A DNA stretch of 64,000 nt, taken from NCBI RefSeq assembly GCF_022549695.1, contig NZ_JAKZGS010000005.1:62001-126000 (forward strand), in the 5' to 3' direction. Positions 51,727 through 62,229 of the stretch are shown one piece after another. A program made the translations under genes and the position numbers. The stretch is from Belliella calami (GTDB lineage Bacteria > Bacteroidota > Bacteroidia > Cytophagales > Cyclobacteriaceae). Position 1 is the stretch's first letter. The number at the start of each line of letters is the position of its first letter. A model generated the notes under the pieces. That model had not been told where the DNA came from. It made no database searches and worked only from the letters and a program-made list of their open reading frames with translations.

Positions 51727-52022
51727 TGTTAAATTAAAAGTTGGATTTTCATTCATAAATATCTTTTCTGTGACCAACTTTTCTGTTTTTGCTGTCAGTT
51801 AGATAACTTATCCCTTTCATAATTTTTACTTTTATACTTAAATGTAAAAATTTTTCATAAAATTGATTCATTCTAAAATGATTTGTCAAAAGATCACAGA
51901 ATCAAATAAATTCAAACCTAAAACCAATTTTGGACAATAAGACAAGAAGGTTTCCAATATTTAAACTGAAGAGCAAAAAAAAGGGGCAAATCAAGCTTGC
52001 CCCCTTATTTTTCCTTTAAATC
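51727..52022. other. Intergenic region between sirtuin and GH3 genes
   Basis: About 300 bp between convergent genes. Its only feature is a terminator hairpin at 51973-52012; no coding signal. Confidence 0.6.
51973..52012. terminator. Bidirectional terminator at end of PUL operon
   Basis: aaggggcaa / ttgcccccttattttt hairpin with a 7-nt loop, 10 bp after the GH3 stop, with an A-run upstream. It ends the long PUL operon on the minus strand and possibly the sirtuin transcript. Confidence 0.85.
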
Positions 52023-54314
52023 CTATTTCCAATTTATCTTTGCTGATTTGACATCTCTTGAATTTCCACCAATCATGACCTCAAATTCACCTGGTTCAAA
52101 AACAAAATCTATATCGTAATTGTAGAATTTCAAATCTTCATTAGTCAGCTCAAAAGTGATGGTTTTTGATTCTCCTGCCTTTAACTTGACTTTTTGGAAT
52201 CCCTTCAATTCTTTTACTGGGCGTGTAATCGAGCCCACCATGTCGCGCACATAGAGCTGCACTACTTCTGCACCATCAAATTTCCCCGTATTCTTCAATT
52301 CAATACTAGCTGTTAGCTTTTGCTCACCTTCTAGCGCTGCTGCACTTAATTTGACATCACTATATTCGAACGAAGTATAGCTCAGCCCAAAACCAAATGG
52401 ATAAAGAGGATCATTTGAAACATCTAGGTAATTTGACCTAAACTTCTGGAACCACTCTCCTTCCGGCAACGGGCGACCAGTGTTTTTGTGGTTATAAAAA
52501 ATAGGTACTTGACCTACATTCTGCGGAAATGTAGCAGTCAATTTCCCGGATGGATTTACATCTCCAAAAAGCACATCAGCAATCGCATCTCCTGCTTCAC
52601 TTCCTGCAAACCAAACATTCAAGATAGCTGGTACATTTTCAGATTCCCATTTGATCGCCAAAGGCCTACCTGTAAACATCACCATGATCACTGGCTTACC
52701 AGTCTTCAACAAGGCTTTCATAAGGTTTCTTTGGTTTTCGGGAATCTCGATATCCGATCGACTTGATGCCTCGCCACTCATTTCGGCAGATTCACCCATA
52801 GCTGCAATGATGACATCTGCATTCTTTGCTACTGCTAGAGCTTCTTTGATCATTTCTTCTTCCGACCTTTCATCTCGATAAGTAGGTTTCCCAAAAATAC
52901 TAACCCTAGATTCCAAAATAGAATCAGAAGTAATATTTGAACCCCTCGCATAGACTACTTTTGCTTTGTCTCCAACTGCATTCTCAAGACCTTCCCTGAG
53001 GGAAATCGCCTTATCAAACTTTCCTGCTACACTCCAAGTTCCAGCCATGTTTTCTTTATTGTCAGCCATAGGACCTACCAGGGCAATTGTACTTTCTCTT
53101 TTGATAGGAAGGATATTACCCTCATTTTTTAGCAGCACAAATGTTTGGGAAGCAATTTCCCTCGCTATTTTTCTATGTTCAGCATTGAACACATCTCTTT
53201 TTGACCTTTCTGGATCAGCATATTTGTAGGGATCATCAAAAAGTCCAAGTTTGAACTTTGCGATCAAAATTCTCCGCACTGCTTCATCAATTTGATTTTG
53301 GGAGATCTTACCTTCTTCAAAGGACTTCTCCAAAGTGGTCAAAAAACCTTCCCCTACCATGTCCATTTCAACCCCGGCTTTTAGAGCCATAGCTGATACT
53401 TCCTGCAGATTTCCCATTCCATGATCTATCATTTCATTGATTGCAGTGTAGTCTGTGACTACAAATCCATTGAAGCCCCACTGATCTCTTAACAAGTCTG
53501 TCATCAACCATTTGTTACCACTGGCAGGAATTCCATCTATGTCATTGAATGAAGTCATCACAGTACCAACACCAGCTTCTACAGCTGCTTTGTATGGTAA
53601 AAAATATTCATTGAACATTCGCTGCCTGCTCATGTCTACGGAGTTATAATCTCTACCAGCTTCTGGAGCTCCATACAAAGCGAAATGCTTCACACATGCC
53701 ATGATGGTGTTCTCCAAAGTCAAGTCATCACCTTGATAGCCTTTAACCATTGCTTTGGCTATTTGAGCACCAAGAAATGGATCTTCTCCATTTCCTTCCG
53801 ATACTCTCCCCCATCTTGGATCTCTGGATACATCTACCATAGGCGAAAATGTCCAATTGATCCCATCTGCACTTGCTTCTATAGCAGCTATTCTAGCACT
53901 TTTCTCTACCAATTCCATATCCCATGAACTTGATAAACCCAAAGGGATTGGAAATAGCGTTTCATAACCATGGATCACATCCATCCCAAATAGCAATGGA
54001 ATCTTCAACCTACTTTCCTCAACAGCAATTCTTTGGACTTCCCTGATTTTAGTTGCTGATTTCAAATTAAACAGGCCACCTACTTTTCCCTGTTTGATCT
54101 TTTCGGCTATGTTGGAGCTTTCTGCCTGTCCTGTGGTAATATCTCCAGCTGCAGGCAAATTCAATTGACCCAACTTTTCTTCCAAGGTCATCAGAGATAG
54201 AACGGAATCTGCTCTGTAAGTAAAATCCTGCCCTGACTCATCTTTGGTAGAAGGACTACATGATCCTAATAGGCATACCAATATTAGAAATGAAAATAAA
54301 TATTTATAAATCAT
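52023..54314 (-). CDS. Glycoside hydrolase family 3 beta-glucosidase, lipoprotein
   Basis: A 763-residue secreted exo-glycosidase with a lipoprotein signal (FSFLILVCLLGSC) and the GH3 N- and C-terminal domains plus a FN3-like end (GFGLSYTSFEYSDVKLSAAA). The nucleophile Asp is in NGFVVTDYTAINEMIDHGM. It would release glucose from oligosaccharide ends. The start at 54314 is preferred because a start 32 codons upstream would overlap the GH43-like gene and precede the signal peptide. Known GH3 enzymes next to GH144 genes act on beta-1,2-linked glucose (sophoro-oligosaccharides), so this is the likely activity. Confidence 0.93.
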   Translation of the reverse strand: MIYKYLFSFLILVCLLGSCSPSTKDESGQDFTYRADSVLSLMTLEEKLGQLNLPAAGDITTGQAESSNIAEKIKQGKVGGLFNLKSATKIREVQRIAVEESRLKIPLLFGMDVIHGYETLFPIPLGLSSSWDMELVEKSARIAAIEASADGINWTFSPMVDVSRDPRWGRVSEGNGEDPFLGAQIAKAMVKGYQGDDLTLENTIMACVKHFALYGAPEAGRDYNSVDMSRQRMFNEYFLPYKAAVEAGVGTVMTSFNDIDGIPASGNKWLMTDLLRDQWGFNGFVVTDYTAINEMIDHGMGNLQEVSAMALKAGVEMDMVGEGFLTTLEKSFEEGKISQNQIDEAVRRILIAKFKLGLFDDPYKYADPERSKRDVFNAEHRKIAREIASQTFVLLKNEGNILPIKRESTIALVGPMADNKENMAGTWSVAGKFDKAISLREGLENAVGDKAKVVYARGSNITSDSILESRVSIFGKPTYRDERSEEEMIKEALAVAKNADVIIAAMGESAEMSGEASSRSDIEIPENQRNLMKALLKTGKPVIMVMFTGRPLAIKWESENVPAILNVWFAGSEAGDAIADVLFGDVNPSGKLTATFPQNVGQVPIFYNHKNTGRPLPEGEWFQKFRSNYLDVSNDPLYPFGFGLSYTSFEYSDVKLSAAALEGEQKLTASIELKNTGKFDGAEVVQLYVRDMVGSITRPVKELKGFQKVKLKAGESKTITFELTNEDLKFYNYDIDFVFEPGEFEVMIGGNSRDVKSAKINWK

Positions 54315-54351
54315 ATTAAACTGTTTATCAATAAATAAAATAGGTAAAACT

Positions 54352-56097
54352 CTAATTAACTTTAATAATATCACTTCTTTCTGAAACTCCATTCTCATTA
54401 AATGCTTCAATTGTAAAGTAGTAGATTTGATCTTTAGTAAGACTTTTCAGATCAAGTTCATTATCTCCATACACCATCCAAGAATTATATAACTTGTCTG
54501 GTGCAATACCCCACAAGATATTATATCCTTGGGCTGTAGAATCTCTTTTCCATGAAATAAATGCATCCCTATCATCCAATTCCCTCTCAATCTGAAAATC
54601 TTTAACGGAAGAAGGCAATTTCCCTGATCCAATTCCAAAAATCCTCAGACCAGAAATTGCCAAATTAGGGGTAGGTACATGGATATTCTCATACTTCACA
54701 TATCTGTATTTCTTTTCTTCGGAAAGCACCACATAATCATTAGGTGTGTCTTTGAAACTCTTTTCTTTATTTACAATAACCTCCCAATTTTTTCTATCAT
54801 TAGACCCATACAATTTATATCTATGGAATAATCCGGGAAGTCTGCCATACATATTTGATTCATGGTCATGGTAATTTATCTGAATAGCTTTGATGGTACT
54901 TGGAGCCATAAGGTCTATTTCTAACCATTGTCCCTTATTTTCATTTTCGGCTAGCCAAAAAGATTTGACATTTTCATCAGTTACTTGCTCTGGTTTGTGA
55001 TCTCCAACAAAGGAAGAAGCAATGACAGGCTTATTCAAAGACAATAACATCCACCCCGTAAACTCTCCATTCTTGGATGTTTCTGAAGGTGAAAAATGAG
55101 GATAATCACCAAAGTAAGTATCCACATACATCAAATCATCTTTATCAAAAAATGTGGGAAACATCGCTATTCTCCTTTCCCAATTGACATTGACTGAGAC
55201 CGCATTACTTCCAAAGTGCCAATATGAATTCCCTGGACCAATTACTGTACTTCCATGGCCTGCTCCATTCATAAATCCTCCTGGCTTGTAGGAAACTGGA
55301 TTGTTTGGAGCATATTCATATGGCCCCAATGGATCATCACTCATATAAACACCATCTGCATACACATTGAATTCTGTCCCAGGAGCAGCATATTGCATGT
55401 AGTATTTACCCTTATGCTTTGTCAGCCATGGACCTTCCATATAACCTCCCAATACAGTATCAGCATGATTTTCTCCAAACCTTTCCCAACCATGCTTTTC
55501 CATATCCAAATTAAAGAGTTCGTAAGTCTCTTCGGAAGGTCTGAATCTTTTCTTCATATCCAATTTCTTAGCCCTGATCGGGTACTTATTTGAAGAACCC
55601 CAAAACACATATGCTTGATCATCATCATCTATGAAAATATGAGGATCTTGAAGATTGTTGATGATTCCAGGCACCGCTTTCCAATCCCCTTTCTTAGGAT
55701 TGTCTGTATATAATACACTCATACTTCCTGAAGGATTACCTGATACATACAACACTGAATCTTTGTAATTGTGTGCAGTAGGGGCATTTGACCCTTCAAA
55801 GTACCATTTTTCAGGTTCAATAAATGTCCAATTGGTCAAATCGGTAGAATGCCAATACCCCATAGATCTAGTGACAAACATGTAATATTCTCCCCTAAAT
55901 TCTACCACAGCAGGATCAGCGCCAGATCGGTAGGATTTGTCTTGATGTGAATTATAAATCATGTAGGTGTAGTCCAAATTGATTGGATTACAATAGGTAG
56001 ATTGAGCTAGGGTTTGGGCATAGGATGTATTTAAAAAGAGCAGTTTGGGAATTAAACAACAAAACACCCAAAGAAATCTATTCTTTACAATATTCAT
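54352..56097 (-). CDS. GH43-like glycosidase with F5/8 C and fibronectin-type domains
   Basis: A 581-residue exported protein: signal peptide (about 1-28), a five-bladed GH43-type domain (about 50-340: SGADPAVVEFRGEYYMFVT, DPHIFIDDDDQAYVFWGSS, GGYMEGPWLTKHKGKYYMQY), then an F5/8 type C (discoidin) carbohydrate-binding domain (about 370-480, WLEIDLMAPSTIKAIQINYH) and a fibronectin-like end. GH43 activity on arabinose, xylose or galactose is usual; here the substrate is unclear. It is 37 bp upstream of the GH3 gene in the operon. Confidence 0.9.
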   Translation of the reverse strand: MNIVKNRFLWVFCCLIPKLLFLNTSYAQTLAQSTYCNPINLDYTYMIYNSHQDKSYRSGADPAVVEFRGEYYMFVTRSMGYWHSTDLTNWTFIEPEKWYFEGSNAPTAHNYKDSVLYVSGNPSGSMSVLYTDNPKKGDWKAVPGIINNLQDPHIFIDDDDQAYVFWGSSNKYPIRAKKLDMKKRFRPSEETYELFNLDMEKHGWERFGENHADTVLGGYMEGPWLTKHKGKYYMQYAAPGTEFNVYADGVYMSDDPLGPYEYAPNNPVSYKPGGFMNGAGHGSTVIGPGNSYWHFGSNAVSVNVNWERRIAMFPTFFDKDDLMYVDTYFGDYPHFSPSETSKNGEFTGWMLLSLNKPVIASSFVGDHKPEQVTDENVKSFWLAENENKGQWLEIDLMAPSTIKAIQINYHDHESNMYGRLPGLFHRYKLYGSNDRKNWEVIVNKEKSFKDTPNDYVVLSEEKKYRYVKYENIHVPTPNLAISGLRIFGIGSGKLPSSVKDFQIERELDDRDAFISWKRDSTAQGYNILWGIAPDKLYNSWMVYGDNELDLKSLTKDQIYYFTIEAFNENGVSERSDIIKVN

Positions 56098-56122
56098 ATG
56101 TACCTTATTTAATTATTTTTTT

Positions 56123-57484
56123 TCATTTCAATTGTGGACTTTCAAATCCCAATCTTTCCAACCCAACTTTGATCTCAGGAGATGACATAAACAGATCCCA
56201 AAGCAAGCCAGTACGGTGATTCTCTATCATTACCACTATTGGTCCTTGGTCAATAGCTAGATATCTTTGAGGAAACCAATCTTCTGTTTCGCTAAATGCA
56301 TCATAAAAACCATATTTGCCAAACAACTTTTCTCCATATTCTTCATACCAAAATCGCATCGCTTCCATACTGTGCTCAGGTGTATATGGAAATGAAGAAA
56401 GTGCAGCTGTAGGAGAAATAACCCCTTTGTCCTTATTTTCTCCGGGTGCATGTGCAGCATATCCATTGACAGAATAGCTTGCTGTCAATCCCCAAGAATT
56501 TTGACCATAGCCTTTGTAACCCTTGGGATTTTCGATGCACCAAGCACGATTTGCCAAAGTGTGGTTTACATTATGCCTCCAATAGTCTGCATACTGATCT
56601 TTCAGATCACGTGGATCCAGCCCTACAAATGAATAATGTGCCCAAAAAAGTGGGCCTCCTAATTCTTCCGCTCCATTATGTTTCAATTCCAAAAGATGTC
56701 CATAGGGTTCTGTTTCATTTTTTATAGCTCCTTTTCTCGCCCATCCTTCATGGTACAATACAGGGTCGATGGTGTATGTAGGTGAAGAAGCTGCAAGAAT
56801 ATAGGCTATCAGCGTTTCATCATATCCTCGCAATCCATGGTTTCTTTTAAAATCATATTGAGGTGACCAATGCCATAGTAGTACATTTTCATCTTTCTTT
56901 TTATGCCAAGTCCACTCCATTTCCTCGTATAGTTGGGTTATTTTCAATGCCATCGCTTTTTCTTCTTCATTTCCATCATGGAAATATTGACGAACTGTCA
57001 ATAATCCCTGTATCAAAAAAGCTGACTCCACGATATCGCCACCATCATCATCAAAGCCAAACGGTTTGACTTTTCCAGTTTCTCCATGAATCCAATGGGA
57101 CCAAATTCCATGAAACCTTTCTGCTTTCCCTAAATAATCCACGATATGATTTAATCTATCAAATCCTTCTTTTCGAGTAATAAAACCTCTCTCAATACCA
57201 ACCAAAATTGCCATTACTCCAAAACCAGAACCTCCTGTGGTAACTACATTTTCGTCATTTTCAGGATAGTCTCCGTCCAGATGAACCCTCTCTCTTGCCA
57301 AACCAGATGTCGGCTCTGCTCCTTCCCAGAAATATTGGAAAGTACGGTATTGAACCAATGTCATTAATGAATCATCGGAAATCTTAGTCGTTTCAAGTTC
57401 AATTACTTCTTGCTCTTTATTCTTCTGATTGCAAGAAGCAGCAAAAAATAGAATTGATAGTATTGCTAAACTTAATTTCTTCAT
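56123..57484 (-). CDS. GH144-like endo-beta-1,2-glucanase (glucoamylase-family fold), lipoprotein
   Basis: A 453-residue (alpha/alpha)6-barrel protein: lipoprotein signal (ILSILFFAASC) followed by RTFQYFWEGAEPTSGLARER, TTGGSGFGVMAILVGIERGF, FHGIWSHWIHGETGKVKPFG, GDIVESAFLIQGLLTVRQYF, and FYDAFSETEDWFPQRYLAID with QGPIVVMIENHRTGLLWDLF. This is the glycoamylase (PF10091) pattern; the founding GH144 enzyme of Chitinophaga pinensis is an endo-beta-1,2-glucanase. The protein ends shortly after the catalytic core. It forms a tandem pair with the next gene. Confidence 0.88.
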   Translation of the reverse strand: MKKLSLAILSILFFAASCNQKNKEQEVIELETTKISDDSLMTLVQYRTFQYFWEGAEPTSGLARERVHLDGDYPENDENVVTTGGSGFGVMAILVGIERGFITRKEGFDRLNHIVDYLGKAERFHGIWSHWIHGETGKVKPFGFDDDGGDIVESAFLIQGLLTVRQYFHDGNEEEKAMALKITQLYEEMEWTWHKKKDENVLLWHWSPQYDFKRNHGLRGYDETLIAYILAASSPTYTIDPVLYHEGWARKGAIKNETEPYGHLLELKHNGAEELGGPLFWAHYSFVGLDPRDLKDQYADYWRHNVNHTLANRAWCIENPKGYKGYGQNSWGLTASYSVNGYAAHAPGENKDKGVISPTAALSSFPYTPEHSMEAMRFWYEEYGEKLFGKYGFYDAFSETEDWFPQRYLAIDQGPIVVMIENHRTGLLWDLFMSSPEIKVGLERLGFESPQLK

Positions 57485-57498
57485 TTTATATGGGTGTT

Positions 57499-59475
57499 TT
57501 AATAATTAAAATTTAATTTATCTAAACCGACTTTGACTTCTTCATCTTTCATGAATAAGTCCCAAAGCAGAGCTGTTCTGTGATTCTCAATCATCAATAT
57601 AATTGGACCTTGGTCAATCGCCAGGTAAGAGTTTGCAAACCAATTTTCTGTCAGGTTAAAGGCATCATAAAATCCATAGTCTCCCCATAATCTGTCACCT
57701 AATTGATAATAAAAAAACTCAAGCGCTTCTATAGACTCTTCAGGTGTATAAGGCATGGAAGAAAGTGCAGCTGTCGGAGTGATCACACCTTTGTCATTTG
57801 TTGGAGAATGTGCAGAATATCCTTCATGATTATCACTTGCTGTAAGCCCCCAAGAGTATCTTTCGTATCCAGCATATCCCAATGGGTTTGTAATGGCATG
57901 CATTCTATTGATTAAAGTGTGATTTACTCCTTGTGTCCAATAATTGGCATATTGATCCACCATATTTCTTGGATCTAGACCCAAAAATGAATAATGAGAA
58001 AAGAATAGTGATCCACCATAGTTTACACCTAAGGGCAGTGGAATATTGTAAAAGGAGTTTCCATTTCTCATCCCTCCATTTCTAGCCCATCCATTGTCAT
58101 AGACAATTTTATCAATCGGATAAGTTGGTGAAGCTGCTGCCAAAACATAAACAATCAAAGATTCATTATAGCCACTTATTTGAAGATTGATGGCCCATTC
58201 ATGCTCTGGTGACCAATGCCAATACAATACATTTTGATTGCCACGAGTGTACCAAGACCATTCTACTTCCTCCCATAGTTTGGTTATTTTATCTATGATT
58301 ATTTTTTCTTCTGGTGACTGTTCATTTAGGTACTGCCTTACGGTCAAAAGTCCTTGTACCATCAAGGCTGTCTCTACTAAATCGCCACCATTGTCAAACT
58401 GTGAAAAAGGCAACATTTTTCCGGTATTGCCATCAATCCAATGAGACCATGCTCCATGAAACCTATCAGCTGTTTCCAAAAAATCAACTATTTTTCTCCA
58501 CCTTTCTACACCTTGCTCTCTGCTGATGAATCCCCGCTCTATCCCAACTATTATTGTCATCACACCAAATCCTGAACCACCTACTGTTACCAAATTTCCA
58601 GAGGTATTTCTTTCTCTTGTCATACCACTTGCAGGATGTGCAAAATCCCAAAAATATCTAAATGTCTGTTGCTGAACTTTGGTTAAAAGTTCTTCTGTAG
58701 GAATTCTTGGAAATTTATCTTGCTCAGAAGGCATTGTAAATAAATCTCTGGTCTGCTTCTCTTTTGTTTCTCCGTCAGGCCCTAATATGCCTGTCTCTAT
58801 GGTCAATATATATTTTGAAAAATCTCTTAATGGAGAATTGCTCCTAAACTCCAACTTGCCATCTTCCAAAATGGAGAAAGTCAAGCTAACATTCGTAGGT
58901 CCAGTGACCCCAATTTTACTCGCAAAGTTTTGATTCTGATCAATAGAGCTTGTAAATGTTATTCTTCCGACTAGATTCAAAGGTGTGTTTAAGATCCTGT
59001 TGGAGTGTACAGGATTCCCTTCAACCACTTCTACAGAAACGACTTCTAAACCTGCCCCTGCCGTAGAAAAGTTAAGCTCGTAAGACGTGACTTGCTCTCC
59101 TTCAGCTCCTCTAAATGAATTAAAGGTGATCTGATACCTTGAATTTGACTCAAGAAGTCCTTGAGAAAAAATTACCAATTCTCTATTCTGGGCAATAAGG
59201 CTTTGTGAAAAATCAACATCTTCATTCCCCCCGTCATTTATTTTTCTAAATACAATCCCACCTTGAATACTCGCCTGATCTAAGGCTCCAGAAAATCTGA
59301 ATGTCAAAGGCTGGTCCAAGGGTACATCTTGGTAAATATCATTGACTAACTCAGGTGAACTACCCCCTACTAAAAAAGAAGTGACATTGATAGCAGGCAT
59401 TTCCCTTTCTTCGCTACAACTCGAGAGGATTAGCATTATAAATAATACCAGCCATGTAAGTTTATTGATTTTCAT
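57499..59475 (-). CDS. GH144-like protein with N-terminal Ig-like modules, lipoprotein
   Basis: A 658-residue lipoprotein (LVLFIMLILSSC) with two Ig-like (Big_5/SbsA-type) domains (about 30-230) and a C-terminal PF10091/GH144 domain (about 240-658). The second half follows the same order as the previous gene: RYFWDFAHPASGMTRERNTS, GSGFGVMTIIVGIERGFISR, WSHWIDGNTGKMLPFSQF, GDLVETALMVQGLLTVRQYL and YLAIDQGPIILMIENHRTAL. So it is a second, cell-surface attached enzyme. The start at 59475 gives the lipoprotein signal; the ATG at 59535 does not. Confidence 0.88.
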   Translation of the reverse strand: MKINKLTWLVLFIMLILSSCSEEREMPAINVTSFLVGGSSPELVNDIYQDVPLDQPLTFRFSGALDQASIQGGIVFRKINDGGNEDVDFSQSLIAQNRELVIFSQGLLESNSRYQITFNSFRGAEGEQVTSYELNFSTAGAGLEVVSVEVVEGNPVHSNRILNTPLNLVGRITFTSSIDQNQNFASKIGVTGPTNVSLTFSILEDGKLEFRSNSPLRDFSKYILTIETGILGPDGETKEKQTRDLFTMPSEQDKFPRIPTEELLTKVQQQTFRYFWDFAHPASGMTRERNTSGNLVTVGGSGFGVMTIIVGIERGFISREQGVERWRKIVDFLETADRFHGAWSHWIDGNTGKMLPFSQFDNGGDLVETALMVQGLLTVRQYLNEQSPEEKIIIDKITKLWEEVEWSWYTRGNQNVLYWHWSPEHEWAINLQISGYNESLIVYVLAAASPTYPIDKIVYDNGWARNGGMRNGNSFYNIPLPLGVNYGGSLFFSHYSFLGLDPRNMVDQYANYWTQGVNHTLINRMHAITNPLGYAGYERYSWGLTASDNHEGYSAHSPTNDKGVITPTAALSSMPYTPEESIEALEFFYYQLGDRLWGDYGFYDAFNLTENWFANSYLAIDQGPIILMIENHRTALLWDLFMKDEEVKVGLDKLNFNY

Positions 59476-59557
59476 ATTCAAGTTATGTAAATGATTAATA
59501 AAAATGGGAGGGTCAGCTATACCTTTCCCTCCCATTCATTCAAATCAAGAATTTTGA

Positions 59558-60640
59558 TTAGGGACGTTCTGCATCTATGATCGCCTGAATCTCAGTTTGC
59601 GTCAATGCCTTATTGAATATTCTCAATTCATCTATCAAGCTTTGGGTAGATAGGTGTCCCCATCCAGCAAATCTCGGTGCTCCAGAACCTATGGAAAGAA
59701 TATCACATCCAGTCCAATCAATTCCTGCGAAAGAACCTTGGCTCACTACTTCTCCGTCCAAATATACCGCAGCATTAGATCCTGAAATGGAAATTGCTAT
59801 ATGCACCCATTCATTCAAACTTGGATTGATATCGGCAGCGGCTCCACCGTCAAACCAATTCTCTCCAGTACCATTTCCTACGTTCAATTTGATTCGCTGA
59901 TTAGCTCCTGCCGCTTCTCTGAACAATCTGAATCCATTGTTTCTAAAGTTCTGATTGGTTGGATTTGCAGTGTCAGGTGGTCCCATCACCAAGATACCCG
60001 CTCTATCAGGACTAGGATTAACTTTGTACCAGAATGCAGCTGAAAATTGTCCATTTCTAAGATTGTCAGTAGGAAGTGTCAAGTAACCGCTGCTACTTCC
60101 TCTGTAAGCCCTGCCTTTGACACCATCAGCAAATCCCGGAGAGCCGTTGATTGTTGCGTTTCTTACTCTAACCAACTCTAAATATTCGCCATCAAATGGC
60201 AAATAAAATATCTCCCCATCATACACAGGTACATATGGCTCTACTTTTTCAAAGTTGACAGTTTCTGTGGTAGATTTTCCTGAAAGATCCTTAGCCTCAA
60301 TTGTCAAGACATGCTCACCATTACCTAATTGCTCGTGGGAGTAAGTCTTTACCAATCTTCGGTAATCCAAGAATTCGCTAGCTTGGAATATCTCAGTTCC
60401 ATTCAACCTTACTACTATTGACTCTAATTCGATGTCATCAGAGACTTCAAAATTGATATTCAAGGTAGTCGTCTCTTCAGGTACTCTGATCAAAGTACCT
60501 TCAAGAGGAAAGTTTATCACTACTGAAGGTGCTACCTCATCAGGCCCTGGAGCTACTGCTACGATATCATCAGTGTATGTTCCATCACATCCAAAGGCTA
60601 CTAGCCCAAGTGCAATGATTGTATATTTAAAATTTTTCAT
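59558..60640 (-). CDS. Surface lipoprotein with LamG-like glycan-binding domain
   Basis: A 360-residue lipoprotein (IIALGLVAFGC). An Ig-like domain (about 30-130) is followed by a LamG/concanavalin-like domain (about 145-350: LPFDGEYLELVRVRNATING, GQFSAAFWYKVNPSPDRAGI, SLNEWVHIAISISGSNAAVY). It takes the position of SusE/SusF-type surface glycan-binding proteins and probably holds the polysaccharide at the cell surface. Not a catalytic protein. Confidence 0.85.
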   Translation of the reverse strand: MKNFKYTIIALGLVAFGCDGTYTDDIVAVAPGPDEVAPSVVINFPLEGTLIRVPEETTTLNINFEVSDDIELESIVVRLNGTEIFQASEFLDYRRLVKTYSHEQLGNGEHVLTIEAKDLSGKSTTETVNFEKVEPYVPVYDGEIFYLPFDGEYLELVRVRNATINGSPGFADGVKGRAYRGSSSGYLTLPTDNLRNGQFSAAFWYKVNPSPDRAGILVMGPPDTANPTNQNFRNNGFRLFREAAGANQRIKLNVGNGTGENWFDGGAAADINPSLNEWVHIAISISGSNAAVYLDGEVVSQGSFAGIDWTGCDILSIGSGAPRFAGWGHLSTQSLIDELRIFNKALTQTEIQAIIDAERP

Positions 60641-60669
60641 AATGATTTCAATTTAAAGATTGTAAATAA

Positions 60670-62214
60670 TCAACCTTGAGGTGTTTCATTAGATAACTGA
60701 GGCAAGATATCGATCTGCTCCAATGGATAAGGCAAGAACCTATGAATAGCTGGCTGGAAGTTTCTTCCTCCAAAGTTCAGCTCATTAGTCTTGTTATGTC
60801 TGATCAAATCATAAAATCTAATCCCCCATTCCATTCCAAACTCCGCAAATTTCTCGTCCAATACCGTATCTATATTCACTGTAGATACTGTATTCAATCC
60901 TGCTCGACTTCTTACAAGATTTACGGCTTCAAGTGCCGAGAGTCCAGATGAATTTGCTCCACTTACCAAAGCCTCAGCATGCATCAAAAGAATCTCTGAA
61001 TATCTGATCACTGTCATATTCTTATTAGTCCCATAAGTAAATCTTCCTGGTGTCAGCTGATTGCTTGGCAAGTAATGTTTGCCACTCATAAATTTGTATC
61101 TAGGATGGTTATTGAACCTGTCTCCATCAGGTGTCACATTGGAAATCCAAGAAGGTAAATTTGCATAGTTTGGATCCGATTCGATTTCAGCAATTCCATC
61201 TGGCGTAAAGATCACTGTCGTCTCCAATCGAGTTCTTTCATTTCTATCAAGCATAAACTTGATATATTTGGATGTTGGTGACCAAAACCCCCATCCTTGA
61301 GAAGCACCCGCAACTGCTGGAGTCCAACTGGAGGGTCCAAAGAAGGCGAAATTGTAGTCTTTCACTGTACCGGTGGCAGTACCAAAGTCTGAATACTGGA
61401 ATTCGAAAACATTCTCTCTGTTCAGCTTACCTGGAATCTTGAACAATTCATAATAGTCAGCTTCCAAGGCAAACTGGTTTGAACTGATAATCTGACTGGT
61501 AGCATCTGCTACTCCCTGCCAATTTTTCATTTCCAAGTTTGCCTGTGCCTTGATCGCCAATGCAGTTGACCTTGTCATTCCTCCTCTGATATCAGATCTT
61601 TGGTTTGGGTGTACATTCGGCAACAAAGGAATTGCTTGATCCATTTGTGTAGAGATATAAGTCATTACCTCATCAAAACTCGATAAGTCAACATTGAACA
61701 ATGCACTTGGCTGTGAACTTTCTGGAATCAGGATCGTTCCCCAAAGTTTGGCCAATTGGAGCAACTCAAAAGATTTCATCACCTTGATCTCGGCAATATA
61801 CTGCTCAGCAGTAGCGGAACTTGCACCTGCTTCTTGGTACTTTCTGATTTCTTCCATTGCACCATTCCAATAAAGAATATCTGTGTAAAGGTTCAACCAA
61901 GAAGAATTGTACATCCAGAAATTCCTGTCATATCTAAACAAATCTGTTTCGGTAAGAGGAAACTGATCTCCCGCAGGTGTTACATCATCCCCTCTTACAC
62001 TTATTGTTGGAAATGTTTCCCATTGTAAGTCGTACAATTCGGCATAAGCTCCATACATTAATAAAATCATATTTTCAGTCTGGGAGTAATCGGTCTCCTC
62101 TGCTATGATTTCATTCTCTAATGGTCGGTTCAAGAGATCTGAGCAAGAGGTAATACTGAATAGGCCAGCTATGATCATTACCAATCCACTTTTTATATAT
62201 TTAATATTTTTCAT
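60670..62214 (-). CDS. SusD/RagB family nutrient-binding outer-membrane lipoprotein
   Basis: A 514-residue SusD protein: lipoprotein signal (MIIAGLFSITSC), N-terminal segment MILLMYGAYAELYDL, the TPR-like helix segment KVMKSFELLQLAKLWGTILI, and the C-terminal helix with YSEILLMHAEALVSGANSSG, then LVRSRAGLN and FYDLIRHNK. All SusD elements are complete. It follows the SusC gene by 15 bp and partners with it in import of oligosaccharides. Confidence 0.95.
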   Translation of the reverse strand: MKNIKYIKSGLVMIIAGLFSITSCSDLLNRPLENEIIAEETDYSQTENMILLMYGAYAELYDLQWETFPTISVRGDDVTPAGDQFPLTETDLFRYDRNFWMYNSSWLNLYTDILYWNGAMEEIRKYQEAGASSATAEQYIAEIKVMKSFELLQLAKLWGTILIPESSQPSALFNVDLSSFDEVMTYISTQMDQAIPLLPNVHPNQRSDIRGGMTRSTALAIKAQANLEMKNWQGVADATSQIISSNQFALEADYYELFKIPGKLNRENVFEFQYSDFGTATGTVKDYNFAFFGPSSWTPAVAGASQGWGFWSPTSKYIKFMLDRNERTRLETTVIFTPDGIAEIESDPNYANLPSWISNVTPDGDRFNNHPRYKFMSGKHYLPSNQLTPGRFTYGTNKNMTVIRYSEILLMHAEALVSGANSSGLSALEAVNLVRSRAGLNTVSTVNIDTVLDEKFAEFGMEWGIRFYDLIRHNKTNELNFGGRNFQPAIHRFLPYPLEQIDILPQLSNETPQG

Positions 62215-62229
62215 GATATGTCTCCCTTC

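Noticed and set aside
54315..54410. Upstream start of the GH3 gene
   Set aside because: It would precede the lipoprotein signal by 32 residues and overlap the GH43-like gene by 59 bp.
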